Below, in pieces: positions 25,811-34,264 of a stretch of 64,000 nt of DNA. A program made the translations under genes and the position numbers. Source of the DNA: Bordetella genomosp. 11. GTDB taxonomy: Bacteria; Pseudomonadota; Gammaproteobacteria; Burkholderiales; Burkholderiaceae_B. The notes under the pieces were generated by a model. The model saw only the letters and a program-made list of their open reading frames with translations, had not been told where the DNA came from and did not search any database. The stretch is from positions 62,001-126,000 of the forward strand of contig NZ_NEVS01000001.1 in NCBI RefSeq assembly GCF_002261215.1, given 5' to 3'. Each line of letters starts with the position of its first letter. Position 1 is the stretch's first letter.

Positions 25811-26539
25811 TTAGCTCGCCATCCCGAGGAAATGCCGTAACTCCGGCGTACCAGGATTGCCGAATACCGTCTCGGGATCCCCGACCTCGTGTACGCGCCC
25901 TTCGTGCATGAAAACCACCCGGTCGCACACCTCCCGCGCGAACCGCATCTCGTGCGTGACCATGATCAGTGTCATGCCCTCGCCGGCGAGTTCGCGCACC
26001 ACCGCCAGTACCTCGTTGACCAGTTCGGGATCCAATGCGGAAGTAATCTCGTCGCACAGCAAAGCGATCGGCTGCATGGCCAGCGCGCGTGCGATTGCCA
26101 CGCGTTGCTGCTGGCCGCCGGACAATTGGTTGGGCCAGGCGTCGAACTTGTGGCCCAGGCCCACTCGTTCGAGCATCAGCCGCGCCAACGTGCGGGCTTC
26201 CTGCTCCGGCATTTTGCGCGTCACCATCGGCGACAGCATCACGTTGCGGCCAGCGGTAAGGTGAGGGAACAGATTGAACTGCTGGAAAATCATGCCCACT
26301 TTCAGCCGCAACGCGCGCAGATGAAGATCGTCGTTTACCAGCTGTGCGTCGCCCACCATGATCGAGCCCTGGTCTATCGTCTCCAGGCCGTTGATGCAGC
26401 GTAGCAGCGTACTCTTGCCCGACCCGCTCTTGCCGATGATGGCGACCACTTCGCCTGGCTCCACGCGCAGCGTGATTCCCTTCAGCACTTCGTTGGATCC
26501 GAAGCTTTTACGGACCTCTTCAAGCGCGATGAGCGGCAT
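25811..26539 (-). CDS. Polar amino acid ABC transporter ATP-binding protein
   Basis: A 242-residue ATPase of the GlnQ/HisP class. Walker A GKSGSGKST, Q-loop FQQFNLFPHLT, signature LSGGQQQR, Walker B ALLCDEITSALD (a Cys replaces the usual Phe/Leu before Asp) and the switch histidine in MVTHEM are all present. Its start overlaps the upstream permease gene by 20 bases. It is the last gene of a four-gene leftward operon (binding protein, two permeases, ATPase), the standard composition of a polar amino-acid importer. Confidence 0.95.
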   Translation of the reverse strand: MPLIALEEVRKSFGSNEVLKGITLRVEPGEVVAIIGKSGSGKSTLLRCINGLETIDQGSIMVGDAQLVNDDLHLRALRLKVGMIFQQFNLFPHLTAGRNVMLSPMVTRKMPEQEARTLARLMLERVGLGHKFDAWPNQLSGGQQQRVAIARALAMQPIALLCDEITSALDPELVNEVLAVVRELAGEGMTLIMVTHEMRFAREVCDRVVFMHEGRVHEVGDPETVFGNPGTPELRHFLGMAS

Positions 26540-27176
26540 GCAGCTTCCTTTCCAGTTTCCGGCTCGCGCGCGACAGCGGCCAGCACAGTATGAAGTAGAT
26601 CAGCGCCGCCACGGCATAGACCGTGAACGGATTGAACGTCGCGTTGGTAATGATGGTGCTGGCCTTGGACAACTCGGTGAAGCCGATGATGGAGGTCAGC
26701 GCCGTACTCTTGACGATCTGCACCGTAAATCCCACCGTCGGCGCCACCGCGATGCGCAAAGCCTGGGGCAGGATCACATGGCGCATCTGTTGCGTGTAGC
26801 TCATCGCCAGGCTTGAGGATGCCTCCCACTGCCCGCGCGGGATGGCATCCACGCAGCCGCGCCAGATCTCGGCCAGGAACGCGGCGGACCAGAGGATCAG
26901 CGCCGTGCCCGCGGCCAGCCAGGCCGGCACGTCCATGCCGGCCAGCGCCAGGCCGAAGAATGCCAGGAACAGCTGCATCAGGAGCGGCGTTCCCTGGAAC
27001 AGTTCGATATAGGCCCAGGCAATGCGGCGCGGCCAGTTTGCCTGGGCCGTGCGCATCATCAGTACCAGCAGGCCCAGGATCGCGCCGCCGGCAAAGGCGA
27101 CCGCCGCCAGCAGCACCGTCCATCGGGCCGCCAGCAGCAGATTGCGCACGATGTCCCAAAAGGAAAACTCGATCAT
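26520..27176 (-). CDS. Polar amino acid ABC transporter permease
   Basis: A 218-residue inner-membrane permease of the HisM/GlnP type. It has five predicted membrane helices, the ELFQGTPLLMQLFL motif and an EAA loop (EIWRGCVDAIPRGQWEA followed by SSLAMS) that docks on the ATPase. The frame stays open far upstream inside the neighbouring permease gene, but the ATG at 27176 is the only family-like start and overlaps the upstream stop by four bases (ATGA). It pairs with the 27173-27841 permease as a heterodimer. Confidence 0.93.
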   Translation of the reverse strand: MIEFSFWDIVRNLLLAARWTVLLAAVAFAGGAILGLLVLMMRTAQANWPRRIAWAYIELFQGTPLLMQLFLAFFGLALAGMDVPAWLAAGTALILWSAAFLAEIWRGCVDAIPRGQWEASSSLAMSYTQQMRHVILPQALRIAVAPTVGFTVQIVKSTALTSIIGFTELSKASTIITNATFNPFTVYAVAALIYFILCWPLSRASRKLERKLHAAHRA

Positions 27177-27841
27177 CGCGCGCTCCCGCCGAAAATCCTC
27201 CGCCCCGCCAGCCGCAGGATCTGCCGCAGGACGATGGCCAGCAGCAGGTAGATGACGGTGGTGACGATGTAGACCTCGAAAGGCCGGAAGTTGCGCGACT
27301 GGATGAAATTGGCCGCGAAGGACAGGTCCTCCGCGGCGATCTGCGAACAGACGGCCGATCCCAGCATCACGATAACGATCTGCGAGGACAGCGCCGGCCA
27401 GATGCGCGCCAGCGCCGGTCGCAGGACGACGTGGCGGAACACCTGCATGCGGCTCATCGCCAGGCTCATGCCGGCTTCGTACTGGCCGCGGGGCGTGGCG
27501 TCGATGCCGGCACGGATGATCTCCGTGCTGTAGGCACCCAGGTTGATGGCCATCGCCAGGCAGGCCGCCTGCATCTCGCCCAATTGCAGTCCGATGGTGG
27601 GCAGGCCGAAGAAGATAAAGAACAGCTGGATCAGGAAGGGTGTGTTGCGTACCAGCTCGACGTAGGCGGTGACCGGCGGACGCGTCCAGCGGGGCCCCTG
27701 CGTAATGGCCCAGGCGCAGGCGATGCCGATGGCGACACCGGTCACCGCGCCGAAGGCGATCAGCTCCACCGTCACGCCCAGCCCTTTCAGCAGGACGGGC
27801 GTGTAGTCGGCGACCGCCAGGAAGTCGAAGCGGTAGGCCAT
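27173..27841 (-). CDS. Polar amino acid ABC transporter permease
   Basis: A 222-residue permease with the ELVRNTPFLIQLFFIFFGLP motif and the EAA loop IIRAGIDATPRGQYEAG, typical of HisQ/GltJ-type subunits. It begins MAYRFDFLAV at 27841, five bases after the stop of the binding-protein gene, and is translationally coupled to the second permease. Together the two form the membrane channel of the importer encoded here. Confidence 0.93.
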   Translation of the reverse strand: MAYRFDFLAVADYTPVLLKGLGVTVELIAFGAVTGVAIGIACAWAITQGPRWTRPPVTAYVELVRNTPFLIQLFFIFFGLPTIGLQLGEMQAACLAMAINLGAYSTEIIRAGIDATPRGQYEAGMSLAMSRMQVFRHVVLRPALARIWPALSSQIVIVMLGSAVCSQIAAEDLSFAANFIQSRNFRPFEVYIVTTVIYLLLAIVLRQILRLAGRRIFGGSAR

Positions 27842-27846
27842 GGGCG

Positions 27847-28629
27847 CTACAGTCCCGCCGGCACGTCGGCACCCAGCCACTTGTGCGAGATGACGTTGAG
27901 CGACCCGTCCTTCTTCGCGTCGGCCAGGATGGCGTTCAGCTTGGCCTTCAGTGCCGGTTCATCCTTGTTCAGGCCGATGTAGCAGGGCGAGTTCTTGATC
28001 AGGAACTTGGTCTCCGGTTTCTTGGGCGGGTTCTTCGCCAGGATGGCGGCGGCGACGACGTTGCCGGTGGCGATCAGCTGCACCTGGCCGGACAGGAAGG
28101 CGGAGATCGTGCCGTTGTTGTCCTCGTACCGTTTGATCGTGGCGCCGGCGGGGGCGATTTTGCTCAGTTCGATATCTTCCACCGCGCCGCGCGTGACGCC
28201 GATGGTTTTGCCGTTCAGGTCGGCGGGGGCGCTTGCCTTGATGCTGGAGGGACCGAACACGCCATTGAAGAAGGGGGCGTAGGCGTCGGAGAAATCGATC
28301 ACCTTTTCCCGTTCGGCATTCTTGCCCATGCTGGAGATGACGAGGTCGACCTTGCCGGTCTGCAGATAGGCAATGCGGTTGGCGCTGGTCACGGGAACCA
28401 GTTCCACCGTGACGCCCAGGCGGGCGGCCACCAGCCTGGCCGTGTCGATGTCGTAGCCGACCGGCTTCAGATCCGGGCCGACCGAGCCGAACGGCGGAAA
28501 GTCCTGCGGGACGGCGACGCGGATGACCCCGGCCTTCTGGATGTTCTGCAGCGCATCGGCGCTGGCCGTGCCCGAGCCCAGTATGGTCGCGGCGGCGCAC
28601 AGCGCCATCAAAAGGTGTCTACGGTTCAT
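27847..28629 (-). CDS. Amino acid ABC transporter substrate-binding protein
   Basis: A 260-residue periplasmic binding protein (SBP_bac_3). A Sec signal peptide of about 25 residues ends at TASA before DALQNIQKAG. Then follow VIRVAVPQDFPPFGSVG, the GYDIDTARLVAARLGV block and VDLVISSMGKNAEREKVIDF, the typical ligand-contacting regions for a polar amino acid or derivative. GGAGAACACAA precedes the ATG. It is the promoter-proximal gene of the importer operon; an ATACAAA-type site shared with other genes of this region lies about 55 bp upstream. Confidence 0.93.
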   Translation of the reverse strand: MNRRHLLMALCAAATILGSGTASADALQNIQKAGVIRVAVPQDFPPFGSVGPDLKPVGYDIDTARLVAARLGVTVELVPVTSANRIAYLQTGKVDLVISSMGKNAEREKVIDFSDAYAPFFNGVFGPSSIKASAPADLNGKTIGVTRGAVEDIELSKIAPAGATIKRYEDNNGTISAFLSGQVQLIATGNVVAAAILAKNPPKKPETKFLIKNSPCYIGLNKDEPALKAKLNAILADAKKDGSLNVISHKWLGADVPAGL

Positions 28630-28680
28630 TTGTGTTCTCCGGACTCCGTGATGGGGGCCAGTGTGTTTGCACACCAAATC

Positions 28681-28710
28681 GGTATACAAAATGGGTGATG
28701 CAAATTGCAT
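28681..28710. promoter_or_regulatory. Putative GntR operator region before the amino-acid importer
   Basis: GGTATACAAAAT (28681-28692) shares its core with sites at 31287 and 33955. Just beside it is a perfect palindrome, ATGCAAATTGCAT (28698-28710). The rest of the gap to 29070 (about 360 bases) is GC-rich and shows no gene with recognisable features. Confidence 0.45.
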
Positions 28711-29070
28711 GCCACCTTGTCGCCCGCCTGGCCTGCGAGAGAAGCACCCGCAATCGGTTCGTGCAGGACGCGCGCTTTGCACCTTGCGGGTGCGCGAACG
28801 CACTAAACAGGTGCGAAGGCGGGCGCGTCCAGGAGTGTTGGAAAATTACATCAGCGGTGTTCGGCGACGGACGGCGGCGCGCCCGTTTTCCGCCGCCTGG
28901 CGCGCATCGTCAGGCAGTGGGAACGGCCGCGTCGCGGCCGTCATGTCGGTCCTTGGTTGGAATGTGCCCGGCCGCTGGCGGGCCTGCCGGCGCGCAGGCA
29001 AGCCTTCTACTGTCACGCCCCTCAAGACCGCGCTGCCATCGGGGACGACGGGCGCCCCGCGTCCCTGCGC

Positions 29071-30081
29071 CTAGGCCGGCTTGTCGACCACCACGCCGTG
29101 CCACCCCATGCCCGGATAGGTTTCATAGCCAGGGGTCAGCGCATAGCCGCACAGGGTGTCCCCATCGGCGTAGTAGCCGCTCGTTTCGCCGTCGCGTGCG
29201 CGCAGCTCGAAACGATCGCTCAACAGTCCTTTGCCGTCGGTGCTGGCGATGATGCGCTGGCGCGCATCGACGATCATGCAGCGGACCGACCTGCCCGGCT
29301 CCGGCGCCAGCCGCACATTGGCCAGCACGCCCGCCGCCTGCTTGCGCCAGTCGAAGAACACGGCCATCACGCCTATCGGCCCTCGCTCGCCCGGCCGATA
29401 TACGCCGGCGGCGTAAATGGCCGCTTGCGCGTTGCCCAGCGCCTGCACGCATTCGATGTCGCAGCTGGCGTATTCCTCCGGTCCGGCGAAGGCCATGGCC
29501 TGGCGGAACCAGGTTGTGGACGATACATCGCGCTGCGCGGCTTCCGGGTAGGCCTGGGGGCGGCCGTTGCATAGCACGCGGCCCGTGGCATCGACGATCC
29601 AGATATCCAGATAGACGGTGTACGTGTCCAGGATGATGCCCAGCCGCTCGCCGGCGTGTTGCGCCGTATCGATGCCGGGCTCGGACAGCGCGGTCGTGAC
29701 CGCGCTGTCCGTCGCCCACCAGCGGACGTCGCAAGTCCGCTCGTAGAGATTGCGGTCGATGGTTTCGATGGCGTTCAGCGCCAGGTCCGCCAGGCGTTGA
29801 CCGCGGCTGCGGCGCAATTGATGCGTGACGCTCTGCGCGACCTCTTGCAATTCGGTTTGCAGCGAATTGGCGAGCGCTTCGACGCGTTCCGAGACCTCGC
29901 GCACGCGGCCCGCCACGATGGCGAAGCCGCGCCCGGCCTCGCCGACGTGCGATGCCTCGATGGCGGCATTCAGGCCGAGCAAGCGCGTCTCCAGCGTGAT
30001 TTCCTTGATATCGCGGATCTTTCCGCTGGTGATCTTGCCTATCAGCGAGGACAGGTCGGCGATGGTCTGCGCTTCTTCCAT
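29071..30081 (-). CDS. Soluble methyl-accepting chemotaxis-type protein with C-terminal Cache-like domain
   Basis: A 336-residue protein with reversed chemoreceptor order. Residues 1-75 hold the signalling hairpin tip ([20 protein letters not shown] then [20 protein letters not shown], equivalent to the CheA/CheW-contact region). A helix follows, then from about 110 a ligand-sensor domain resembling dCache/CSS-motif sensors ([62 protein letters not shown]). No membrane helix or signal peptide is seen, so it is cytoplasmic. The upstream part of the usual coiled coil is missing and no strong ribosome site precedes the ATG. It lies between the amino-acid importer and its probable regulator. Confidence 0.78.
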   Translation of the reverse strand: MEEAQTIADLSSLIGKITSGKIRDIKEITLETRLLGLNAAIEASHVGEAGRGFAIVAGRVREVSERVEALANSLQTELQEVAQSVTHQLRRSRGQRLADLALNAIETIDRNLYERTCDVRWWATDSAVTTALSEPGIDTAQHAGERLGIILDTYTVYLDIWIVDATGRVLCNGRPQAYPEAAQRDVSSTTWFRQAMAFAGPEEYASCDIECVQALGNAQAAIYAAGVYRPGERGPIGVMAVFFDWRKQAAGVLANVRLAPEPGRSVRCMIVDARQRIIASTDGKGLLSDRFELRARDGETSGYYADGDTLCGYALTPGYETYPGMGWHGVVVDKPA

Positions 30082-30498
30082 GGGGGGTCCGATCAGGATG
30101 CGCTTACGCGGAGCGAGCGTTGCAAGGCACGGGCGGGCCTCGCGGGTTTTGAAGGGAAAGCGGTATGGGTGCGGGGCGGTGGCCGCGCGGCATAGTTTGC
30201 GGTCCGTGCCCGCGCGGCGGCAAGCCGCGGCACGGAAATACTATGAAATAAAAGTGTGACAGAAAAGAACTTTACACCGCTGACCCAGGTGGCGCGCTAC
30301 GGCGGTCGTCACCGGCAGGGCGCCCGGCGCCCGAATGGTGCCGGACCTGCACGGAATCGGTGCGATATGAAGCGTGCACCCGGTGCCCGTCACAGGCCAC
30401 GCCAGGCGCATGGGAGCGGGGCCGAAGGGGACCGAACGGGGGCGAACGGGGCCCAAGCGATCAGGCCAGCAGCGCGGCGATCAGGCCAGGAGCGGCGA
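30082..30498. other. Intergenic stretch without a recognisable gene
   Basis: About 417 bases separate the chemoreceptor-like gene from the GntR gene, both read leftwards. The only structure noticed is a short AT-rich patch near 30235-30265 and a three-unit tandem repeat at 30457-30514 that runs into the end of the GntR gene. Open frames here have no domain, ribosome site or family resemblance. Confidence 0.6.
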
Positions 30499-30514
30499 TC
30501 ACGTCAGCAGCGCG
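30457..30514. repeat. Three-unit tandem repeat across the GntR stop codon
   Basis: Units of 20, 18 and 20 bases begin GCGATCA at 30457, 30477 and 30495. On the minus strand each reads GCCGC(G/T)..CTG..TGATC. The coding copy specifies the last residues and TGA of the GntR protein, so the other two look like 3' duplications of the gene end. Confidence 0.7.
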
Positions 30515-31185
30515 GCTACCAGGTCGCCATCGCCTCCGGTGTCGGACTCGAAGTCGAGTCCGCCCTCGACGTGGTCCAGGTGCTCGATCATCAGGCGGCA
30601 GGCCAGCTCGACGTCGCCCTTGCGTGCGGCATCGAGGAAAGCATGGTGTTCGTCGGAGGAGCAGGCGGCGTCCACGTTCGACTGATACAGCACCGTGATG
30701 ATGGCGCTACGGGCGGACAGTTCGCGCAGCATTTCGGTCAGCACGGAATTGCCGGCCACTTCCGCGAGCAGGATGTGGAAGTCCCCCAGCAGGCGATTGC
30801 GCAACTGGACGTCGCTGCCCGCCACGGCCTTGCGTTCCTGCTTCAGGTGCTGCTCGATCCGCTTGTAATCCGCCGCCTTGGCCCGTGCGACGAATTCGCG
30901 CGCCATGGCGGTTTCCAGGATACGCCGTACGGAGAAGATCTCGCGCGCCTCGGCCGCGCTGGGCTTGCTGACGAAAGCACCCTTGTCCGGCACCGTGCGG
31001 ATCAGCTTGTCCTTGGTCAGCATCAGCAGGGCGGCGCGGATCTTCGTTCGGCTGACGCCGTAGGCGCGCGCGAGCGCTTCTTCGCGCAGGCGCGTCCCGG
31101 GGGGCAGCCTGTGCGCGACGATGGCCGCCGCGATATCGCGGGCGATGTGCTCGGTGCTGGTGTCGGCTGCGTTCGGTGCGGGCAT
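30499..31185 (-). CDS. GntR/FCD-family transcriptional regulator
   Basis: A 228-residue regulator. The N-terminal winged helix (about 10-75) contains LPPGTRLREEALARAYGVSR, the GntR recognition helix region, and KGAFVSKPS. The C-terminal FCD domain (about 85-210) has the metal/ligand positions in RRILETAMAREF, NRLLGDFHILLAEVAGN and SSDEHHAFLDAARKGD. FCD regulators bind small carboxylates or amino acids. The ATG at 31185 is the family-like start; the open frame continues upstream only by chance. It is divergent from an M20 hydrolase gene, and related sites precede three units of this neighbourhood. Confidence 0.92.
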   Translation of the reverse strand: MPAPNAADTSTEHIARDIAAAIVAHRLPPGTRLREEALARAYGVSRTKIRAALLMLTKDKLIRTVPDKGAFVSKPSAAEAREIFSVRRILETAMAREFVARAKAADYKRIEQHLKQERKAVAGSDVQLRNRLLGDFHILLAEVAGNSVLTEMLRELSARSAIITVLYQSNVDAACSSDEHHAFLDAARKGDVELACRLMIEHLDHVEGGLDFESDTGGDGDLVAALLT

Positions 31186-31283
31186 TGCGGTGCGGCGGGG
31201 ATGTACCGGAGACTGGGGACCGCGGCCGGGGGGCCCGGATGCGGCGCAGGCATCAAGTCTACCCAATTCTCGGCGACAGGGAT

Positions 31284-31304
31284 TGCATACAAAATTTACA
31301 TGCA
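31284..31304. promoter_or_regulatory. Putative GntR operator between the regulator and the M20 gene
   Basis: TGCAT and ATGCA (31284-31288, 31300-31304) flank ACAAAATTTAC. The block GCATACAAAAT resembles the sites before the importer and before the second hydrolase. It lies 14 bases before the M20 start, overlapping its likely promoter. Confidence 0.5.
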
Positions 31305-31317
31305 TTAGAGTGGCCGC

Positions 31318-32571
31318 ATGATGTCCCACGTCCCGACCCTGCTTTCCTTCCTGGACGGCCAGCACGATCGCCAGGTGGAATTCCTGCGCGAGCTCGTCCG
31401 CGTCCCCTCCGATAACCCTCCCGGCGATTGCGAAGCGATCGCGCGCCGCGCGCAGTCCCTGCTTCAGGACCTCGGCCTGGAGGTGGAGGCCCACGTGGTC
31501 CCCACCGAGCTCGTGCAGGCCAACGGCATGCGCTCGGCGGTCAACCTGATCGTGCGGCACCGCTTCGGCCCGGGCGGACCGGTGATCGCCCTGAACGCCC
31601 ATGGCGACGTGGTGCCCCCGGGCGAAGGCTGGCGCCGCGACCCCTACGGCGGCGATATCGAGCACGATGCCCAGCACGGCCCGGTGATGTACGGCCGCGG
31701 CGTGGCGGTGTCGAAATCCGATTTCGCCACCTATACCTGGGCCCTGCTGGCGCTGCGCGAGGCGCAGCGCCAGGGCGCCGCGATGCACGGCGCGGTCGAG
31801 CTGCACTTCACCTTCGACGAGGAAGCCGGCGGCGAGATCGGCCCGCGCTGGCTGCTGGACCAGGGGCTGAGCAGCCCGGACTATGCCGTATCCGCCGGTT
31901 TCGGCTATGCCGTCACGTCGGCGCACAATGGCTGCCTGCACGTGGAGGTGTCCGTGCAGGGACGCCAGGCCCATGCCGCCATGCCGGAAACGGGCCTGGA
32001 TGCGCTGGAAGCCGCCACCCAGGTGTTGCAGGCGCTGTACGCCTTCCGCGCCGAACTCGCCGGCCGCCGCTCGGGCACGCCCGGTATCGGCGCGCCGACC
32101 CTGAACGTCGGGCTGATCCACGGCGGCATCAATACCAACGTGGTTCCGGATCGCGTCACCTTCCGCGTCGACCGCCGCATGATCCCCGAAGAGGCCGGAC
32201 ACGATGCCGAGGCCGAGCTGCGCGGTATTGTCGAAGCCGCCATCGCGCGCCGGCCCGGCTGCGCGGCGACCGTCAGGCGCATTATGCTGGCGCAGCCGCT
32301 GACCCAGCTGCCGGGGGCGGAACGGCTGATCGAGCCCCTGCGGCGCCACGCCGCGCGCATCATGCAGGCCGACATTCCGGTGCAAGGCGTGCCGCTCTAT
32401 ACGGACGCGCGCCACTATACGCAGCGTGGCATCCCCACCGTGCTGTACGGCGCCGGTCCGCGCACCCTGGTCGAAGCGGGCGGCCACAACGCCGACGAAA
32501 ACCTGCGGCTGGAAGACCTGCGCAAGGCCACGCAGGTCGTGACCCTGACGCTGGCCGAGCTGCTGGGCTGA
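31318..32571 (+). CDS. M20-family amidohydrolase (ArgE/DapE-like) with altered metal ligands
   Basis: A 417-residue ArgE/DapE/ACY1-type protein, a family that removes N-acyl groups from amino acids using two zinc ions. Present are the first ligand (LNAHGDVVPPG), the catalytic Glu pair (HFTFDEEAGGE), the dimerisation-domain histidine region (GRQAHAAMPETGLDA) and the last His (EAGGHNADENLRLED). The bridging Asp, normally in a GRGxxDxKG motif, is not at its place (YGRGVAVSKSDF), and the Glu of the usual GEPT motif is missing (SAGFGYAVTSAHNG). It may be a one-zinc or shifted-ligand subfamily. Two ATGs (31318, 31321) are possible. Probably hydrolyses the compound imported by the neighbouring ABC system. 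Confidence 0.85.
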   Translation: MMSHVPTLLSFLDGQHDRQVEFLRELVRVPSDNPPGDCEAIARRAQSLLQDLGLEVEAHVVPTELVQANGMRSAVNLIVRHRFGPGGPVIALNAHGDVVPPGEGWRRDPYGGDIEHDAQHGPVMYGRGVAVSKSDFATYTWALLALREAQRQGAAMHGAVELHFTFDEEAGGEIGPRWLLDQGLSSPDYAVSAGFGYAVTSAHNGCLHVEVSVQGRQAHAAMPETGLDALEAATQVLQALYAFRAELAGRRSGTPGIGAPTLNVGLIHGGINTNVVPDRVTFRVDRRMIPEEAGHDAEAELRGIVEAAIARRPGCAATVRRIMLAQPLTQLPGAERLIEPLRRHAARIMQADIPVQGVPLYTDARHYTQRGIPTVLYGAGPRTLVEAGGHNADENLRLEDLRKATQVVTLTLAELLG

Positions 32572-32612
32572 GGCGCCGCGGCATGGCGCCGCCGCGGCAC
32601 CGCGGCACTTCC

Positions 32613-33872
32613 CTATTCCAGGGTGCGCGCCAGGCTAAGCAGGAATGTCTCCGTTACCTGGGCCGCCAACTGCACGTCTTCGCCGGTCACCGTTTCCAGG
32701 GGATTGTGGCTGACGCCGCCGTTGCCGCAGCGGACGAACAGCATGCTTACCGGCGCCACCTTCGCGACCATCATCGCGTCGTGGCCGGCGCCCGACGGCA
32801 GTTCGTGGACCGGCACGCCGTGCGCGGCGATCGCCGCCGACCATAGCGAGCGTTGCGCGGGCGCGCACGGCGTCGCCGGCACGCGCATGATTTCTTCCAT
32901 CGCCATGCCGATGCCGCGACGGTGGCAGATGGCGGCGATCTCCGCGTCCAGGTCGGCCAGCGCGGCGTCGCGCAACGCGTCATCGGGCGCGCGCACGTCC
33001 AGCGATAGCTGGCAGCGGCCGGGGATGACATTGATCGAGCCGTCCGGCACCTCCAGCCGGCCGACGGTGCCGACCAGGCCGTCGCCGCGCTGGCAACGCC
33101 GTTCCACCGCCAGCACGACCTCGGCCGCCGCGCAGGCCGCGTCATGCCGCAGGCCCATGGGCGTGGTCCCGGCATGGCCGGCCTGGCCCTGCAGCGTCAG
33201 CAACCGCCGCACGCCGCCCGCGATCGCGCTGACCACGCCGACGGCCAGGCCGCGGTCCAGCAGCACCGGTCCCTGTTCGATGTGGACCTCGAAATAATGC
33301 GCCAGCCGCGCGATGTCGCCGGCATCGGTGTTCACGCGGGCGGGATCGAAACCGGCTTCGCGCAAGGCATCGCACATGGCGATGCCGGCGGCATCGGTGC
33401 GGTCGAGTACGGCGCTGTCGAAGCGTCCGACGTAGGCCGACGAACCCAGAAAGGTGCCGCCGAAGCGCAACCCTTCTTCCTCGGCGAAACCCACGACCTC
33501 GAAATCGAAAGGCAACCGCCGGCCTTGCGCATGCAGTTCGGCCACGACGGCGATGGGCAGCAGGATGCCAAGCCGTCCGTCATAGCGGCCGCCGTTGCGC
33601 ACGGTGTCGTAGTGGCTGCCCGTGGCCACCAGGCGGGCGGCGTCCTGTCCCGGGACCGCGCGATACCGTCCGATCACATTGCCGACCGCGTCATGGCGCA
33701 CGTCGTCGAAGCCCGCTTCGCGCATCCAGGTGGCAAGCATCGCGGCCACCGCGCGGTGCGCGGGCGTCATATAGGCGCAGGTCAGGTGCTCCGGGTGGTC
33801 GGAATGCAGCGCCAGGGCATCGGCCCAGCGCAGGATTCTTTCGCCGCGTGGGGGCAGGGATATGGATGGCAT
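32613..33872 (-). CDS. M20C Zn-dependent amidohydrolase (allantoate/N-carbamoyl-L-amino acid hydrolase family)
   Basis: A 419-residue AllC/HyuC/beta-ureidopropionase-type enzyme, hydrolysing a carbamoyl or ureido group. The metal set is canonical: GSHYDTVRNGGRYDG (His and bridging Asp), GFAEEEGLRF (Glu pair), EVHIEQGPVL and the last His in LPSGAGHDAMM. The conserved QGQAGHAGTTPMGLRHDA occurs in the dimerisation domain. MPSISLPP at 33872 was chosen because GGAG lies seven bases before it; in-frame ATGs at 33917 and 33944 lack ribosome sites and the latter nearly touches an operator-like sequence. With the M20 gene it suggests stepwise breakdown of an N-substituted amino acid. Confidence 0.9.
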   Translation of the reverse strand: MPSISLPPRGERILRWADALALHSDHPEHLTCAYMTPAHRAVAAMLATWMREAGFDDVRHDAVGNVIGRYRAVPGQDAARLVATGSHYDTVRNGGRYDGRLGILLPIAVVAELHAQGRRLPFDFEVVGFAEEEGLRFGGTFLGSSAYVGRFDSAVLDRTDAAGIAMCDALREAGFDPARVNTDAGDIARLAHYFEVHIEQGPVLLDRGLAVGVVSAIAGGVRRLLTLQGQAGHAGTTPMGLRHDAACAAAEVVLAVERRCQRGDGLVGTVGRLEVPDGSINVIPGRCQLSLDVRAPDDALRDAALADLDAEIAAICHRRGIGMAMEEIMRVPATPCAPAQRSLWSAAIAAHGVPVHELPSGAGHDAMMVAKVAPVSMLFVRCGNGGVSHNPLETVTGEDVQLAAQVTETFLLSLARTLE

Positions 33873-33950
33873 GTCGGGCTCCGCACATTGGAAGATCCCG
33901 GTCGGCGGGTCCGCCATGCCGCCGGGATGCTGATTTAACGACATTACACA

Positions 33951-33964
33951 AACTTTGTATACAC
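33951..33964. promoter_or_regulatory. Putative GntR operator before the M20C hydrolase
   Basis: AACTTTGTATACAC (minus strand GTGTATACAAAGTT) contains the palindrome GTATAC and the core ATACAAA seen at 28684 and 31287. The 392-bp gap between the hydrolase and argD holds nothing else recognisable apart from the argD ribosome site. Confidence 0.5.
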
Positions 33965-34264
33965 TCTGGCTCGCGGATTCCCGCTGGGCCCGCGAAGTCC
34001 CGGACAAGGCGACAGCGCCTGGCGGACCGCGGCGGCGGGCCTGCCGGGTACCGCACCGCGCCGGCATCCGGCGGCCGCGCGGCGGCCCTTCCATGGGCCG
34101 TGGCGAAGGCGGCTGATGCATAGGGTGATGCATTTTTACCGCGCCGCGTGGATTCCTCGGCCCCGGATGGCAATCCCGCCGCCAACGGGTGATAAATTTA
34201 CTCCCTTGCCCGCCCGATACCCAGGGCGGTGCAAACCTCATCCTTCCTTAGACCAGGAACAGCC

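Noticed and set aside
28632..29252. Possible small genes on the plus strand in the importer/chemoreceptor gap
   Set aside because: Frames lack ribosome sites and resemblance to any family, and run into the antisense strand of the chemoreceptor gene.
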